DNA of 64,000 nucleotides, from NCBI RefSeq assembly GCF_000013445.1, contig NC_007796.1, forward strand, positions 496,001-560,000, given 5' to 3'. The notes under the pieces are model-generated. The model was given only the letters and a program-made list of their open reading frames with translations. It was not told where the DNA came from and did no database searches. Below are positions 19,533 through 28,823 of the stretch, one piece after another. Source of the DNA: Methanospirillum hungatei JF-1. Lineage in GTDB: Archaea > Halobacteriota > Methanomicrobia > Methanomicrobiales > Methanospirillaceae. The position numbers and the translations under genes were made by a program. Within the stretch, counting starts at the first letter, position 1. Every line of letters starts with the position of its first letter.

Positions 19533-20255
19533 TTACCCGATTCCAAACCGTCGTAGCGCAATAAGGCTGTTATGAGCTGCCCTGAATGTCGGGGCATCTA
19601 TCACCCCTCTCGCACCGTTTGCAAACATGCTTGTCGCTACCTGTTCAAAGTGAATGGAACCCCTGCCAATCTCAAGATGCTCTTCGGAAAACTCCCTGCA
19701 GTCATACAGGTACAGGCACCGGCTGGCTGCTTCATGGAGAAATCGTGGGAGGCATCCGTTCACATGGGCATGTCCGATATCAAGGGCCAGAGGGACCTGG
19801 GTGATGAGATTTAGGTCTTCAGGATATCTGACCATGTTTCCTTCCCGTCTTCCCATATTCCTGAATAAAAACCGAATACCGAATTCATCAGCAGCTCGTA
19901 TGATATCCACACAGGATCGGGCCAGTTGCCGTTTCGCATGGGCTTTGTCTGCCGGTGATGTAACAAACCCTGGATCAACGACAACTTCTGCTCCAATCTC
20001 TGAAGCAAACTCAAACCTCTCGGTGATGACAGCCACCGCTGCCTGCCTGATCGGTTCATGTATACTTGCCGGATTAATATCCCGCTGTGGCAGTCGTATC
20101 ATGTATTTATACGGAAATGATTCAAGAAGACTGACGGCCGGGATGCGATGAACACCGCCGTCAACAATCTCAATGCCCCGTGTCAGGGAACCAAGACTTT
20201 CAAGGGCGATGTCAAGCGGTGTCTCCCGCATACAGGTGGTTGAAATCCAGAGCAT
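19533..20255 (-). CDS. xylose isomerase-like TIM barrel protein
   Basis: The 240-residue protein belongs to the sugar phosphate isomerase/epimerase and endonuclease IV-like TIM barrels. Strand-end residues suggestive of a metal site include EIVDGGVHR near the N-terminus, VVVDPGF, FRNMGRREG, ALDIGHAHVNG and LYLYDCREFSEEHLEIGRGS. The substrate cannot be inferred. It lies 4 nt upstream of exonuclease III; since endonuclease IV shares its fold, a repair role is possible, but the reduced length and lack of the full endonuclease IV zinc ligands argue for caution. Confidence 0.75.
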   Translation of the reverse strand: MLWISTTCMRETPLDIALESLGSLTRGIEIVDGGVHRIPAVSLLESFPYKYMIRLPQRDINPASIHEPIRQAAVAVITERFEFASEIGAEVVVDPGFVTSPADKAHAKRQLARSCVDIIRAADEFGIRFLFRNMGRREGNMVRYPEDLNLITQVPLALDIGHAHVNGCLPRFLHEAASRCLYLYDCREFSEEHLEIGRGSIHFEQVATSMFANGARGVIDAPTFRAAHNSLIALRRFGIG

Positions 20256-20385
20256 GGTATCATCAGGGCTTGTTGTGCCGTTCTGTTGTAATATATGGAA
20301 TAGGATCCTTTTATAGTACTCAATTCTGGTTCATTCAGGAAAGATCGTTATCCTTTTATTCGTGACCTATCGTACCTAAGACCAT

Positions 20386-20577
20386 ATGGCATTGTCCAAA
20401 GATTCTACAATCCTTGAAGTACTGCAGGAAAAACCTGATGCAGGTGCGATATTTGCCCGGTTTGGGATGGGCTGTGTCGGTTGTGCTATCAGCAGGGGAG
20501 AGACCGTTGCAGAAGCAGCAGCAGCACATGGGATTCCACTCGAAGAGCTGATGTCCGCTCTTGGAATCTCCGCATAA
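20386..20577 (+). CDS. DUF1858-domain small protein
   Basis: This 63-residue protein consists of a single DUF1858 domain: a short amphipathic start (ILEVLQEKPDAGAIFARFGM), a CxxC-like GCVGCAISR and a C-terminal helix (LMSALGI). Such proteins, related to ScdA N-terminal and hybrid-cluster-associated domains, are thought to be redox or metal-binding, but their role is unproven. It is transcribed towards mch from which it is separated by 33 nt. Confidence 0.85.
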   Translation: MALSKDSTILEVLQEKPDAGAIFARFGMGCVGCAISRGETVAEAAAAHGIPLEELMSALGISA

Positions 20578-20610
20578 TTCCTTTTTAAATAACTTTCAAA
20601 CGAAAAAAGA

Positions 20611-21558
20611 TTAGAGATATCCGAATGACTTTAAGGTAACATCCGGATTTACTTCACCGACATGGTACACCTTTCCTTCGGTCAGTTCGTTAATGGTAAC
20701 TTCTGCCGGAGAGAAGAGTGACGTGTCGATCTGGTAAAAATCAAAGTTTGCTTCCTTGAAGATTTCGTAGAACGGCTTTCCATATCCTTTTGATTTGTTG
20801 CTTGGTATCTTCTCAAGAAAGTCGACAATATCGGGGGCTTTCATGGTAAGGCTTATCTGACCATGATAGATGGTAGCGTCATTGGTCGTTCCCATGGCCT
20901 TGGTTGCATCAGCCTTCACCGGCGGGATCGGAGCTGTTCCCATTGCTGCTGTTATCTTTCTCGTATCAAACCCGAGTTCATTCAGTTTGTATACGGCGGT
21001 CTCAACACACCGACCACAGACCTGAATGGATCCAACCAGTGATGCGGTTGGTGCGACGACGGCACAGAGGTTCTCGACATCAATGCCACAGTCCTTTGCG
21101 ATCTTCTCCATAACTTCGCCATTGGGCAGGTGGTCAGACTCAAGGGCAATGACTGCGTCGTCACTCTCGTCTTCGTACCCGATGACTTCGTAGGTGTGTT
21201 TTGGTTTCAGGGCAAGTGCACGTGCCGGGCCTGATCCCATGGCAAAATAATTACCTGCCTTAACGGTCCATCCTGCCTTTTGTGCACCAAGACATGAGAT
21301 TGCCGGGTAGTCGGTGGAGACCTCAATGAATGGCATGGGAACATGCTTTATCTGACCCATTCTGAAATTAACCTCACCAAGACCCCCCATACAGATCTCG
21401 GTAAAAGCCCGTCCTGCTGCATATCCGCCAGGAACTGACACACCACAGTCAACTATCTTTGCGCCGTTGTCAAGTTCATGGTATGCGACATTGAAATCTT
21501 CTGAATAGTTAGCAAGATTATCGAATATCTCAAGTGCTAATTCATTAACGCTAATCAT
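20611..21558 (-). CDS. mch: methenyl-tetrahydromethanopterin cyclohydrolase
   Basis: The 315-residue enzyme interconverts methenyl- and formyl-H4MPT in the CO2-reducing pathway of methanogenesis, in the cytoplasm. Recognisable segments are VSVPGGYAAGRAFTEICMGG, MGSGPARALA, VVAPTASLVGSIQVCGR and AAMGTAPIPPV. The start is set at the Met of MISVNELALE (21558), preceded on the minus strand by a G-rich GGGGGTT sequence, rather than the ATG or GTG eight codons upstream. Length matches the family (about 320). It stands alone, as mch often does. Confidence 0.96.
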   Translation of the reverse strand: MISVNELALEIFDNLANYSEDFNVAYHELDNGAKIVDCGVSVPGGYAAGRAFTEICMGGLGEVNFRMGQIKHVPMPFIEVSTDYPAISCLGAQKAGWTVKAGNYFAMGSGPARALALKPKHTYEVIGYEDESDDAVIALESDHLPNGEVMEKIAKDCGIDVENLCAVVAPTASLVGSIQVCGRCVETAVYKLNELGFDTRKITAAMGTAPIPPVKADATKAMGTTNDATIYHGQISLTMKAPDIVDFLEKIPSNKSKGYGKPFYEIFKEANFDFYQIDTSLFSPAEVTINELTEGKVYHVGEVNPDVTLKSFGYL

Positions 21559-21636
21559 GTTCGAACCCCCGTGGAGTACCATTACATCTCTGATGCTGCG
21601 GTATTGAACTCTTCGTTTTAGCCCTTCGGGGGATTT

Positions 21637-22761
21637 TTATAGATAGAACAGGATTTTATCAGGATCGTAGCGAAGATTAATAAGGCGCGTCCTCCCTCGT
21701 CCATCCCTGAATTCGAGGTTAATGAGGCGGAGCGTGTCCAGTTTTCGTAAGGCTTCGTAATAAATCGTATATCCGAGTTTGAGTTTCTTTTTTACAATGG
21801 TATAAACCTGACCGGAAGTCAGCTGTTCATCCTTTCTGGATAAATCCACGAGGAGACGCAGGAGATCCTTCTCTTCCCGACGCAGGGCCTGTATGGAATA
21901 TTTAAGATGCAGGAACCGGGAAATCTTATATGCCTCATGAATATGCTCCTCGCTGATCTCCCGCATTGCTTCTTTCTCTGCATTCAGACCTGCCCGCTTG
22001 ATCATATCAATGCCAACCCGCATGTCCCCTGACCGCAGGGTATGATCCACGATGAGATCCAGGTTCTTGTCAGAGAGGACTCCGGGATACAGCCCCTGCA
22101 GGACCCGCTCTTTTAAGATCTGAAATGTCTCTGTGACCGAGTATGGCGGAAAATAGACCTCGGTCGGTGAAAATACCGACGTAACCCTGATGTCAAGTTC
22201 GCGGGAGAGATCCACATCCATGTCAGATATGATAACCATGACCCCGATTCTGGTGCCCGGATATGTTTCATGTGATCTGAGGAGCAGGTACAGGATATTA
22301 TTGAGTTCATTCTCGAAAAGGAGATAATTCGCATCATCAAGGGCAACAAGAAGTACCCGGTCCTCGGTAAGCAGAATATCTGCGATGGATTCAAAGACCC
22401 TTTTATAGGAGTTTCCTGCAGCGGAGGGGTTATGTCCTGCTATCTGCCGGTATATCTGGGAGAGGATCATAAACCGTGTATTCTCAACCTGGCAGTTGAT
22501 GTGAACCGGGATCATCTTTGACTTTATCTCACTGATATCTGCAAAGATCTTCTTTATCGAGGTGGTTTTTCCGGTTCCGGGCGTGCCTTTTATTGTGGCG
22601 TTGAGCGGCCGTGATCCTTTGATCCCTGGCCGGAGAAGAAAAGCCAGTTCCCGCATCTGGGACTCACGGTAATTGAACTGATCGGGGATGTAATCTATCT
22701 CAAAAACATCCGGATCCCGAAACAGGGTCTCATCCCACATCAGCATATTCTTCAGGGTCAT
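21637..22761 (-). CDS. cdc6: Orc1/Cdc6 replication initiator
   Basis: The 374-residue AAA+ protein has Walker A GTPGTGKTT (59-67), Walker B LVALDDANYLL (about 135), the sensor-2 region SGDMRVGIDMIKRAG and a C-terminal winged helix (about 300-374). Archaeal Orc1/Cdc6 proteins bind origin repeats and load MCM. The gene is divergent from the DUF368 gene across 169 bp. I looked there for the repeated origin recognition boxes expected of an adjacent origin and did not see a convincing set, so this may be one of several paralogs without its own origin. Confidence 0.92.
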   Translation of the reverse strand: MTLKNMLMWDETLFRDPDVFEIDYIPDQFNYRESQMRELAFLLRPGIKGSRPLNATIKGTPGTGKTTSIKKIFADISEIKSKMIPVHINCQVENTRFMILSQIYRQIAGHNPSAAGNSYKRVFESIADILLTEDRVLLVALDDANYLLFENELNNILYLLLRSHETYPGTRIGVMVIISDMDVDLSRELDIRVTSVFSPTEVYFPPYSVTETFQILKERVLQGLYPGVLSDKNLDLIVDHTLRSGDMRVGIDMIKRAGLNAEKEAMREISEEHIHEAYKISRFLHLKYSIQALRREEKDLLRLLVDLSRKDEQLTSGQVYTIVKKKLKLGYTIYYEALRKLDTLRLINLEFRDGRGRTRLINLRYDPDKILFYL

Positions 22762-22930
22762 CCGCTTTTCCCGTATCTGACTCTCTTAGATAACACTTGC
22801 ACTTCATAGATGCAGGCGTAAAAACAAAAATATTTCGTTCCTTTCATGAGTTCCCGAACATTTTCTCCCTCAGGTCATATCTGAACTTCAGTACATGGAA
22901 ATAGCTTAAGAAAGAATAATATGGGCACGT

Positions 22931-23809
22931 ATGCATATCAGAACATTTCTCACTGAATATCTGCCAATATTTGTAAAAGGGCTTCTCATGGGTATGTGTG
23001 ATATCATCCCCGGGGTATCAGGAGGAACAGTCGCATTCATTACCGGTATATATGGCAGGTTGATAGCGGCAGTTGCCCATATCTCACCAGTCATCATCCG
23101 GGATCTTATCAGATGGGACCTTGCATCATTCAGGGCCAGATTTGAAGAGATGGATGTAGTTTTTCTCATCGTCCTTGCAGCAGGTATCGGTTCTGCATTT
23201 CTCCTGATATCACGGGTCATGCTCTGGCTGCTCCATGAATATCCTGTCCAGACAAATGGATTTTTCTTTGGTCTGATCCTCGCATCATCAGTCCTGCTCT
23301 TTGTTCCCCTGCCAGGTCGGTATCCGGGGAGTTTTATCTTTCTTATCCTGGGGGTTATCCTTGGCCTCGGGATTGTAATGCTCAATCCTGCTGCTCTTGG
23401 TCACTCATATCCTATCCTGTTTTTCACGGGATTTATCGCCCTGTGTGCCATGATCCTCCCTGGAATATCCGGTGCATATATCACGCTTCTGATGAACCAG
23501 TATGAATACATGCTCCATGCCGTAAAAACCCTGGCACTCCCTGATATCGGGGCATATCTTGCAGGAGGTATCATCGGTATTCTGACATTTACCCGGCTTT
23601 TGAAGTATCTGCTTAAATATTACCATGACCTCATCATTGCCATTCTGACCGGTCTGATGCTTGGATCATCAAAGTTGCTCTTTGACCGGGCCTGTGAATC
23701 AACCCCGCCAGGACTTGACCTTATCGTCAGTATCATCGTTGGAATACTGGTCGTAGCTCTGTTTCAGTATGTACAGACCGCGATGAAGAAGAAAAGTCTG
23801 AAAAATTAA
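22931..23809 (+). CDS. DUF368 polyprenyl-phosphate transporter family protein
   Basis: The 292-residue protein has eight or more hydrophobic segments and the paired repeats characteristic of DUF368: GMCDIIPGVSGGTVAFITG near the N-terminus and ILPGISGAYITLLMNQYEY in the second half, forming an inverted-repeat transporter. Bacterial members were shown to recycle undecaprenyl phosphate across the membrane, so an archaeal role in recycling dolichyl phosphate for glycosylation is a reasonable inference. The sugar epimerase nearby (24973-25899) is compatible with that but does not prove it. Confidence 0.88.
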   Translation: MHIRTFLTEYLPIFVKGLLMGMCDIIPGVSGGTVAFITGIYGRLIAAVAHISPVIIRDLIRWDLASFRARFEEMDVVFLIVLAAGIGSAFLLISRVMLWLLHEYPVQTNGFFFGLILASSVLLFVPLPGRYPGSFIFLILGVILGLGIVMLNPAALGHSYPILFFTGFIALCAMILPGISGAYITLLMNQYEYMLHAVKTLALPDIGAYLAGGIIGILTFTRLLKYLLKYYHDLIIAILTGLMLGSSKLLFDRACESTPPGLDLIVSIIVGILVVALFQYVQTAMKKKSLKN

Positions 23810-23813
23810 GAAT

Positions 23814-24971
23814 TTAGGAGATAAGAAGGGGGATGAGATCGGTTCCGGCAAGCAGGCCATACATCCCTTTCGCACCTTCCTTCTCTGAAAACCGTGTTGT
23901 ATCGTCTTTGTCCTTTCCAAGGATTGCAAAAGGCACCGGTTCAGCAGTATGTGTTTTTATCCTGATTGGTGTCGGGTGATCCGGAAGAACCGCAATCCTG
24001 CCATTAAACTCCTTCATGATGGTACCAATCATCTCATCCACCCGCTCGATAGCCTTTACCTTCTCCTCAATACTACCCATATGTCCTGCCTCATCCGGAG
24101 CCTCGACATGTATGAAGAGAAAGTCAAGTCTTTTCAAAGCCTCAATTGCATATCTGGCCTTTGCCTGGTAATCGGTATCGATAAACCCGGTTGCTCCGGG
24201 GACTTTTATTATCTCCATTCCTGCATAGGTTCCAATCCCGTTCAGAAGATCCACCGCCGAAATGATTCCTCCGGTAAGCCCTGTCATTACCTGAAATGAT
24301 CTCATCTCCGGACGCTTCCCTCCTGACCAGGGCCAGATGGAGGTAGCCGGTTTCTTTCCTTTTTTGACCCGGTCCAGGTTTACCGGGTGGGTGGCAAAGA
24401 CCTCTGTGCTGATTCTCATCGCATCAAGCAGCCTTTCAGCATCAGCCCCTTTGGGAAGATAATTCCCGATTGACTGGCCGGTGATATCATGGGGCGGCGT
24501 TGACTCACAGCCATGACCTCCGGGGATGATGAGAAGATTGCGGTAGCTGATACCCGGATGGCAAACCATCCCTGAGAGATGATTATTCAGGGAGGCAAGG
24601 AGCTGTGCCCCTTCCTCACTAGTGATATGGCCTGCATTAAAGTCATCGAGGATGTCATTTTCGATGGTAACAAGGTTGCACCGGTATGCAACATCGTCAT
24701 CTCCAAGAGAAATTCCCATACTGGCAGCTTCCAAAGCCCCTCTGCCGGTATAACAGACGGTGGGATCGTACCCGAGCACAGATAGATTTGCGATATCACT
24801 CCCCGGTGCAAACCCGTCAGGTACGGTCTTTAAGAGTCCCATAGCGCCTTCAAGGGCAATATAATCCATATTCGGGGTATGAGCTGCTTCAAGCGGGGTC
24901 AATCCTGATAGCTCTGCAAGCGGCTCATCTGCCATCCCATCGCCGAGAATGATACACAATTTCTCTTTCAT
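23814..24971 (-). CDS. apgM: cofactor-independent phosphoglycerate mutase, archaeal type
   Basis: The 385-residue enzyme interconverts 3- and 2-phosphoglycerate. It is an alkaline-phosphatase-fold enzyme with metal ligand Asp11 (ILGDGMAD), active-site serine in PGSDIANLSVLGYD (Ser58), YTGRGALEAASMG, and the distal metal motif HVEAPDEAGHMG. The final strand includes LPDHPTPI. It starts 1 nt after the stop of the epimerase gene, so the two form one transcript. Together with the pyruvate kinase at 42025, it supports gluconeogenic carbon flow from pyruvate. Confidence 0.95.
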   Translation of the reverse strand: MKEKLCIILGDGMADEPLAELSGLTPLEAAHTPNMDYIALEGAMGLLKTVPDGFAPGSDIANLSVLGYDPTVCYTGRGALEAASMGISLGDDDVAYRCNLVTIENDILDDFNAGHITSEEGAQLLASLNNHLSGMVCHPGISYRNLLIIPGGHGCESTPPHDITGQSIGNYLPKGADAERLLDAMRISTEVFATHPVNLDRVKKGKKPATSIWPWSGGKRPEMRSFQVMTGLTGGIISAVDLLNGIGTYAGMEIIKVPGATGFIDTDYQAKARYAIEALKRLDFLFIHVEAPDEAGHMGSIEEKVKAIERVDEMIGTIMKEFNGRIAVLPDHPTPIRIKTHTAEPVPFAILGKDKDDTTRFSEKEGAKGMYGLLAGTDLIPLLIS

Positions 24972-24972
24972 A

Positions 24973-25899
24973 TTACTCCAGGGCTGCCCGGACGGCTATT
25001 CTGACACTCTCTCCGCTTGTGATATCAGGGACATATCCAAGGTTCTTAAGTCTGCTGATATCAAGTTGCATCTTTGGCACATCACCGATCCATCCCCTGC
25101 TTCCGCCGGTATAGTGATACTGTGGTGAGAGTCCCATCTCGCTGCAGAGGATATCTGCTATCTCGGTGACTGATATCCAGTCCTCTGATCCGATATTGTA
25201 GGTATTGACCGGATCACGGGTATGACTGACCACATACATGATGGCTCTGATACATTCCCTGACCTCAAGGTATGATTTTGTCTGGTTCCCGTCTCCCAGG
25301 ATCTCAAGTTCATGAGGGTTTTCTTTGAGTTTTCTGATAAAGTCAGTGATGACACCATGGCCTGATCGTGCACCAATAATATTTGCAAACCTGAATATCC
25401 ATGATCGCATGGAAAAACTGTGACTGTATGCAGATATGAGTGCCTCGCAGGCAAGTTTTGATGCCCCGTAGACTGATACCGGTTCCATCGGAGTGTACGA
25501 CTCCGGAGTCGGAATGACTGATGCCTCTCCGTACACGGTGGATGTTGAGGTAAAGACGATCTCCGGGACACATGCCTTTCTCATCGCTTCAAGAACCCGG
25601 TGAGTTGCGATGATCGTATTATTCAGCTGTTTTTCAGGTGCGACCGAGCTCTCCCGCACGTCAGGATCTGCTGCGAGGTGATATACCCGATCAGCACCAG
25701 AGAGGTATTCCTGCCATGAATCAGAGAGGAGATCTGCGCTTACCAGAGTGACTCGTTTCTCATCAAGATGGTTTTTTATTGAGTTCAGATCACCGGAAAT
25801 CAGGGAGTCTATGACTATTACGTCGTCACCGGCACCGACCAGATAGTCTACCAGGTGTGACCCGATAAACCCGGCACCGCCGGTCACTATACTGCGCAT
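24973..25899 (-). CDS. NAD-dependent sugar epimerase, GalE-like
   Basis: The 308-residue short-chain dehydrogenase has the dinucleotide motif TGGAGFIG at residues 6-13, the catalytic pair in SVYGASK (Tyr and Lys), and a C-terminal substrate domain with RFANIIGARSGHGVITDF. Similar archaeal proteins are annotated UDP-glucose 4-epimerase and provide nucleotide sugars for surface glycans. Exact specificity cannot be told. It is the first gene of the transcript with apgM and is divergent from marker 12 across 43 bp. Confidence 0.9.
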   Translation of the reverse strand: MRSIVTGGAGFIGSHLVDYLVGAGDDVIVIDSLISGDLNSIKNHLDEKRVTLVSADLLSDSWQEYLSGADRVYHLAADPDVRESSVAPEKQLNNTIIATHRVLEAMRKACVPEIVFTSTSTVYGEASVIPTPESYTPMEPVSVYGASKLACEALISAYSHSFSMRSWIFRFANIIGARSGHGVITDFIRKLKENPHELEILGDGNQTKSYLEVRECIRAIMYVVSHTRDPVNTYNIGSEDWISVTEIADILCSEMGLSPQYHYTGGSRGWIGDVPKMQLDISRLKNLGYVPDITSGESVRIAVRAALE

Positions 25900-25942
25900 C
25901 CATACTCATATCCCTTTCCTTCTACCTAAATGTATAACAGCA

Positions 25943-26818
25943 ATGTTTGTCGGGATCGATCATGGAACCACTGCGATGCGTTTTGCCGGAGGGGAGAAGG
26001 TGTATAAAATCCCACGAGCTGACGCAGTTTCGTTTCAACTCTCTGACCTTTTGCATCTGACCGGAGGGGAGGAGATTGAAGGGTTTGCGGTTACCTATTC
26101 GATGGGTGATAATTTCTCAGACATCACTCCGGTTGCACACCTAAAAAACCGTGGTCTTGTCAGTCGTGAGGGAGCAGGAGAGCATACCGGAGGCGGGACC
26201 CGGGTATTTGATGTGATCAGGGAGAGTGGGATTCCGGCGGTTGCAGTACCTGGTCTGCACCGTGGTTCACCTACGGATCCCAGGTTTAAAGTTTACTCCC
26301 ATCAGGCAAGTCCTGAGAAGATTGGCCTGGCGTATGAGGTTGTGTGCCAACTTGGCCCTACCTGCATCGTTTCAGATATCAGTTCCAATACCGTCACTCT
26401 TCTGATTCAGGATTACCGGATCGTCGGCGGATTTGATGCTTGTCTGTTTGCTCCGGGCTGGGTGCATGGCGCTCTGGACCTAGATGCCATCCGGGCAATA
26501 GATGCCGGGAAGATGACAGCGAATGATGCGTTTTTACATGCCGGTGTTCGGGATAGTCTGGATGATCCTGACCGTGAGGCTGCTCTTGCGATGTTTGCTG
26601 CCATGGAATGTGCATCCCTGCGGCTTTTAGCTCCTGAAGCACCTGTCGCGTTATGCGGTAGCAGGGCCGGGTCAGTAGCCGATGAGATCGCCCGTCTGCT
26701 CTCCTGTGATCTCCTCATACTGGATGAGTGGACGGCGGCAAAGGGACTCTCAAGGATTGCAGAAGCCGTATTCTCTAAAAATGTCACACAAATTCTTGGC
26801 ATCCCGGTCAGACTGTAA
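25943..26818 (+). CDS. methanogenesis marker protein 12
   Basis: The 291-residue protein is an actin-like/ASKHA-type ATPase found in methanogens. It begins VGIDHGTTAMRF, a phosphate-1 loop, contains VSDISSNTVTLLIQD as the second phosphate loop, and ends with AKGLSRIAEAVF. Marker 12 is one of a set of conserved methanogen proteins whose activity has not been established. It is followed after 40 nt by the por genes, and may share transcription with them, although a TATA-like TTTTATATG lies at 26819. Confidence 0.88.
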   Translation: MFVGIDHGTTAMRFAGGEKVYKIPRADAVSFQLSDLLHLTGGEEIEGFAVTYSMGDNFSDITPVAHLKNRGLVSREGAGEHTGGGTRVFDVIRESGIPAVAVPGLHRGSPTDPRFKVYSHQASPEKIGLAYEVVCQLGPTCIVSDISSNTVTLLIQDYRIVGGFDACLFAPGWVHGALDLDAIRAIDAGKMTANDAFLHAGVRDSLDDPDREAALAMFAAMECASLRLLAPEAPVALCGSRAGSVADEIARLLSCDLLILDEWTAAKGLSRIAEAVFSKNVTQILGIPVRL

Positions 26819-26858
26819 TTTTATATGATTAATCGTGTAAAATATTCTGGGAATATTC

Positions 26859-27401
26859 TTGAGAGAGTTGAGGATCCATGGGAGAGGTGGTCAGGGGTCG
26901 GTCACTGCAGCCGAACTGATCGCCGTTGCAGCCTTTAAGAGCGGAGTATTTTCACAAGCCTTTCCGGCATTTGGAGTCGAAAGGCGGGGTGCACCGGTCC
27001 AGGCTTTTGTCAGGTTCTCGGATGAAAAGATCCGGCTCAGAAGCCAGGTATATGAACCGGACTACGTTATTGTACAGGACAGCACCCTGATCAAGGATGT
27101 AAATGTCTTCTCCGGCATGAAGAAGGGGGGCATTATCCTCATTAATACCGGTGGAGATATTCATGGCACCATACCGGAAGGTGTCAGGTATATTCCGATC
27201 GATGCAACTAAACTTGCACTTGAGGTTCTTGGTGTACCAATTACAAACACCACTTTGATGGGAGCGTTTGCTGCAGCCTCCGGGGAGATAAGTCTGGAAG
27301 CACTGGAAGAGGCAGTCCGAGAACGGTTCTCCGGCAGTCTGGCAGATAAGAATGTGGCTGCCAGCCGGAAGGCATATGATCTGATCAAGGGAGGTGCATA
27401 A
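26859..27401 (+). CDS. porG: pyruvate:ferredoxin oxidoreductase, gamma subunit
   Basis: This is the gamma subunit of the four-part enzyme that oxidises pyruvate to acetyl-CoA or, in methanogens, mainly fixes CO2 onto acetyl-CoA. The 180-residue protein shows the family signature RIHGRGGQGSVTAAELIA at the N-terminus and ERRGAPVQAFVRFS. The start codon is TTG, chosen because it precedes the conserved beginning. The TATA-like sequence at 26819-26827 lies 31 nt before it. The order gamma, delta, alpha, beta is standard in archaea. Confidence 0.95.
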   Translation: MRELRIHGRGGQGSVTAAELIAVAAFKSGVFSQAFPAFGVERRGAPVQAFVRFSDEKIRLRSQVYEPDYVIVQDSTLIKDVNVFSGMKKGGIILINTGGDIHGTIPEGVRYIPIDATKLALEVLGVPITNTTLMGAFAAASGEISLEALEEAVRERFSGSLADKNVAASRKAYDLIKGGA

Positions 27402-27403
27402 AT

Positions 27404-27661
27404 ATGGTACTTCGTATCGGATGTGCAGCAGCCCCTGGTCAGGCACGGGAGAACAAGACCGGATCATGGCGTGTCTTCCGCCCGGTTTTTGATCATGACA
27501 AATGCACGTCATGTGGGATGTGCCAGCTGGTCTGTCCGGAAGGATGCATCCTGACTGGTGATAAACAATTCAATCCTGACTATGATTTCTGTAAAGGGTG
27601 TGGGCTGTGTGCCCAGGAATGCCCGGCAAAAGCCATCACCATGGAAACGGAGGAGAAATAA
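27404..27661 (+). CDS. porD: pyruvate:ferredoxin oxidoreductase, delta subunit
   Basis: The 85-residue ferredoxin-like subunit carries two 4Fe-4S motifs, CTSCGMCQLVCPEGC and CKGCGLCAQECPAKA, and passes electrons from the TPP site to ferredoxin. The N-terminal stretch before the clusters (GSWRVFRPVFDHDKC) is typical. It lies 2 nt after porG and its stop is directly followed by the ATG of porA. Confidence 0.96.
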   Translation: MVLRIGCAAAPGQARENKTGSWRVFRPVFDHDKCTSCGMCQLVCPEGCILTGDKQFNPDYDFCKGCGLCAQECPAKAITMETEEK

Positions 27662-28822
27662 ATGAAAGCAATTCTCGAAGGCTCCCATGCAGTAGCAGAA
27701 GCAGTCAGGCTGGTAAAACCTGAAGTCATATCTGCATACCCGATCACTCCTCAGACGCATATCGTGGAGCGGCTTGCAGAGATGGTAGCTGATGGTGCCC
27801 TGGAAAGCGAATATATCTGCGTCGACAGCGAATTTTCCGCACTTTCAGCATGTCTTGGGGCATCAGCAGCAGGATCACGGGTGTACTCGGCGACATCATC
27901 ACAGGGCCTCTTGTTCATGGCAGAAGTTGTCTTCAATGTTGCCGGTATGAGACAGCCAATTGTCATGTCGATTGCAAACCGTGCAGTCAGTGCTCCGCTC
28001 TCCATCTGGAATGATCAGCAGGACTCTCTCTGTCTTCGTGACTCTGGCTGGATTCAGCTCTATGCAGAGGACGTGCAGGAGACCTTTGACATGCATCTTC
28101 TTGCGTACAAGGTCGCAGAAGATCACCGGATCCTTCTGCCGGTTTTTGTCTGCTTTGACGGGTTTATCATATCTCACACCTATGAGCCGGTTGATATTCC
28201 GGAAGAGAAGGATGTTCTTGCATATCTTCCACCCTATGTTCCGTTCAATAAACTGGATGCTGATGATCCGCTGAGCATGGGGATGTACGCAACTCCTGAA
28301 TATTACATGGAGTTCAGATACGAGATAGATCAGGCGATGGGCCGTGCTCTTGACGTTATAAAGCAGGCAGGAAAAGAGTTCAAGGAAAAATTCGGCCGTG
28401 ACTACAGTGAACTTGTCGAAGCATACCGGCTGGATGATGCAGAGGTTGCCATCGTTGCCATGGGATCTGTCTGTGGGACCATTAAGGATGCCATCGATGC
28501 AATGCGGGCAGAGGGAAGAAAGGTAGGTCTTCTCAAGATACGTGCCTTCCGGCCGTTTCCTGCAGAGGATATCAAAAAGGCCCTTGCCGGTATCAAGAAA
28601 GTCGGTGTGTTTGAGAAGAATGTCTCAATTGGGTCACGGATGAAGGGTGCCGTTGGATATGAGATCAAGGACGCCCTCTCTGATTCTTCAGTACAGGTTC
28701 TTAGTTATGTCGCAGGACTTGGCGGACGGGATATCAGAATTGAGGATATTAAGAAGATGACGGATGCTATTGAGGCTGGAAAAGGGGATTGTTTCTTCGG
28801 CCTTCGTGAGGAGCTGATCTGA
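27662..28822 (+). CDS. porA: pyruvate:ferredoxin oxidoreductase, alpha subunit
   Basis: The 386-residue alpha subunit contains the pyrimidine-binding half of the thiamine site: [20 protein letters not shown] at the N-terminus, [20 protein letters not shown] with the Glu that activates [13 protein letters not shown] and [13 protein letters not shown]. The C-terminal transketolase-C domain ends with VAGLGGRDI. The gene follows porD without a gap and precedes porB by 1 nt. Confidence 0.96.
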   Translation: MKAILEGSHAVAEAVRLVKPEVISAYPITPQTHIVERLAEMVADGALESEYICVDSEFSALSACLGASAAGSRVYSATSSQGLLFMAEVVFNVAGMRQPIVMSIANRAVSAPLSIWNDQQDSLCLRDSGWIQLYAEDVQETFDMHLLAYKVAEDHRILLPVFVCFDGFIISHTYEPVDIPEEKDVLAYLPPYVPFNKLDADDPLSMGMYATPEYYMEFRYEIDQAMGRALDVIKQAGKEFKEKFGRDYSELVEAYRLDDAEVAIVAMGSVCGTIKDAIDAMRAEGRKVGLLKIRAFRPFPAEDIKKALAGIKKVGVFEKNVSIGSRMKGAVGYEIKDALSDSSVQVLSYVAGLGGRDIRIEDIKKMTDAIEAGKGDCFFGLREELI

Positions 28823-28823
28823 G

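Noticed and set aside
19654-20151. 165-residue plus-strand frame opposite the TIM-barrel gene
   Set aside because: A shadow of the minus-strand gene, which has recognisable barrel motifs; the plus frame has no protein-like features.
22762-22930. Possible replication origin next to Orc1/Cdc6
   Set aside because: No repeated origin recognition boxes or long AT-rich unwinding element could be seen by eye in the 169-bp interval.
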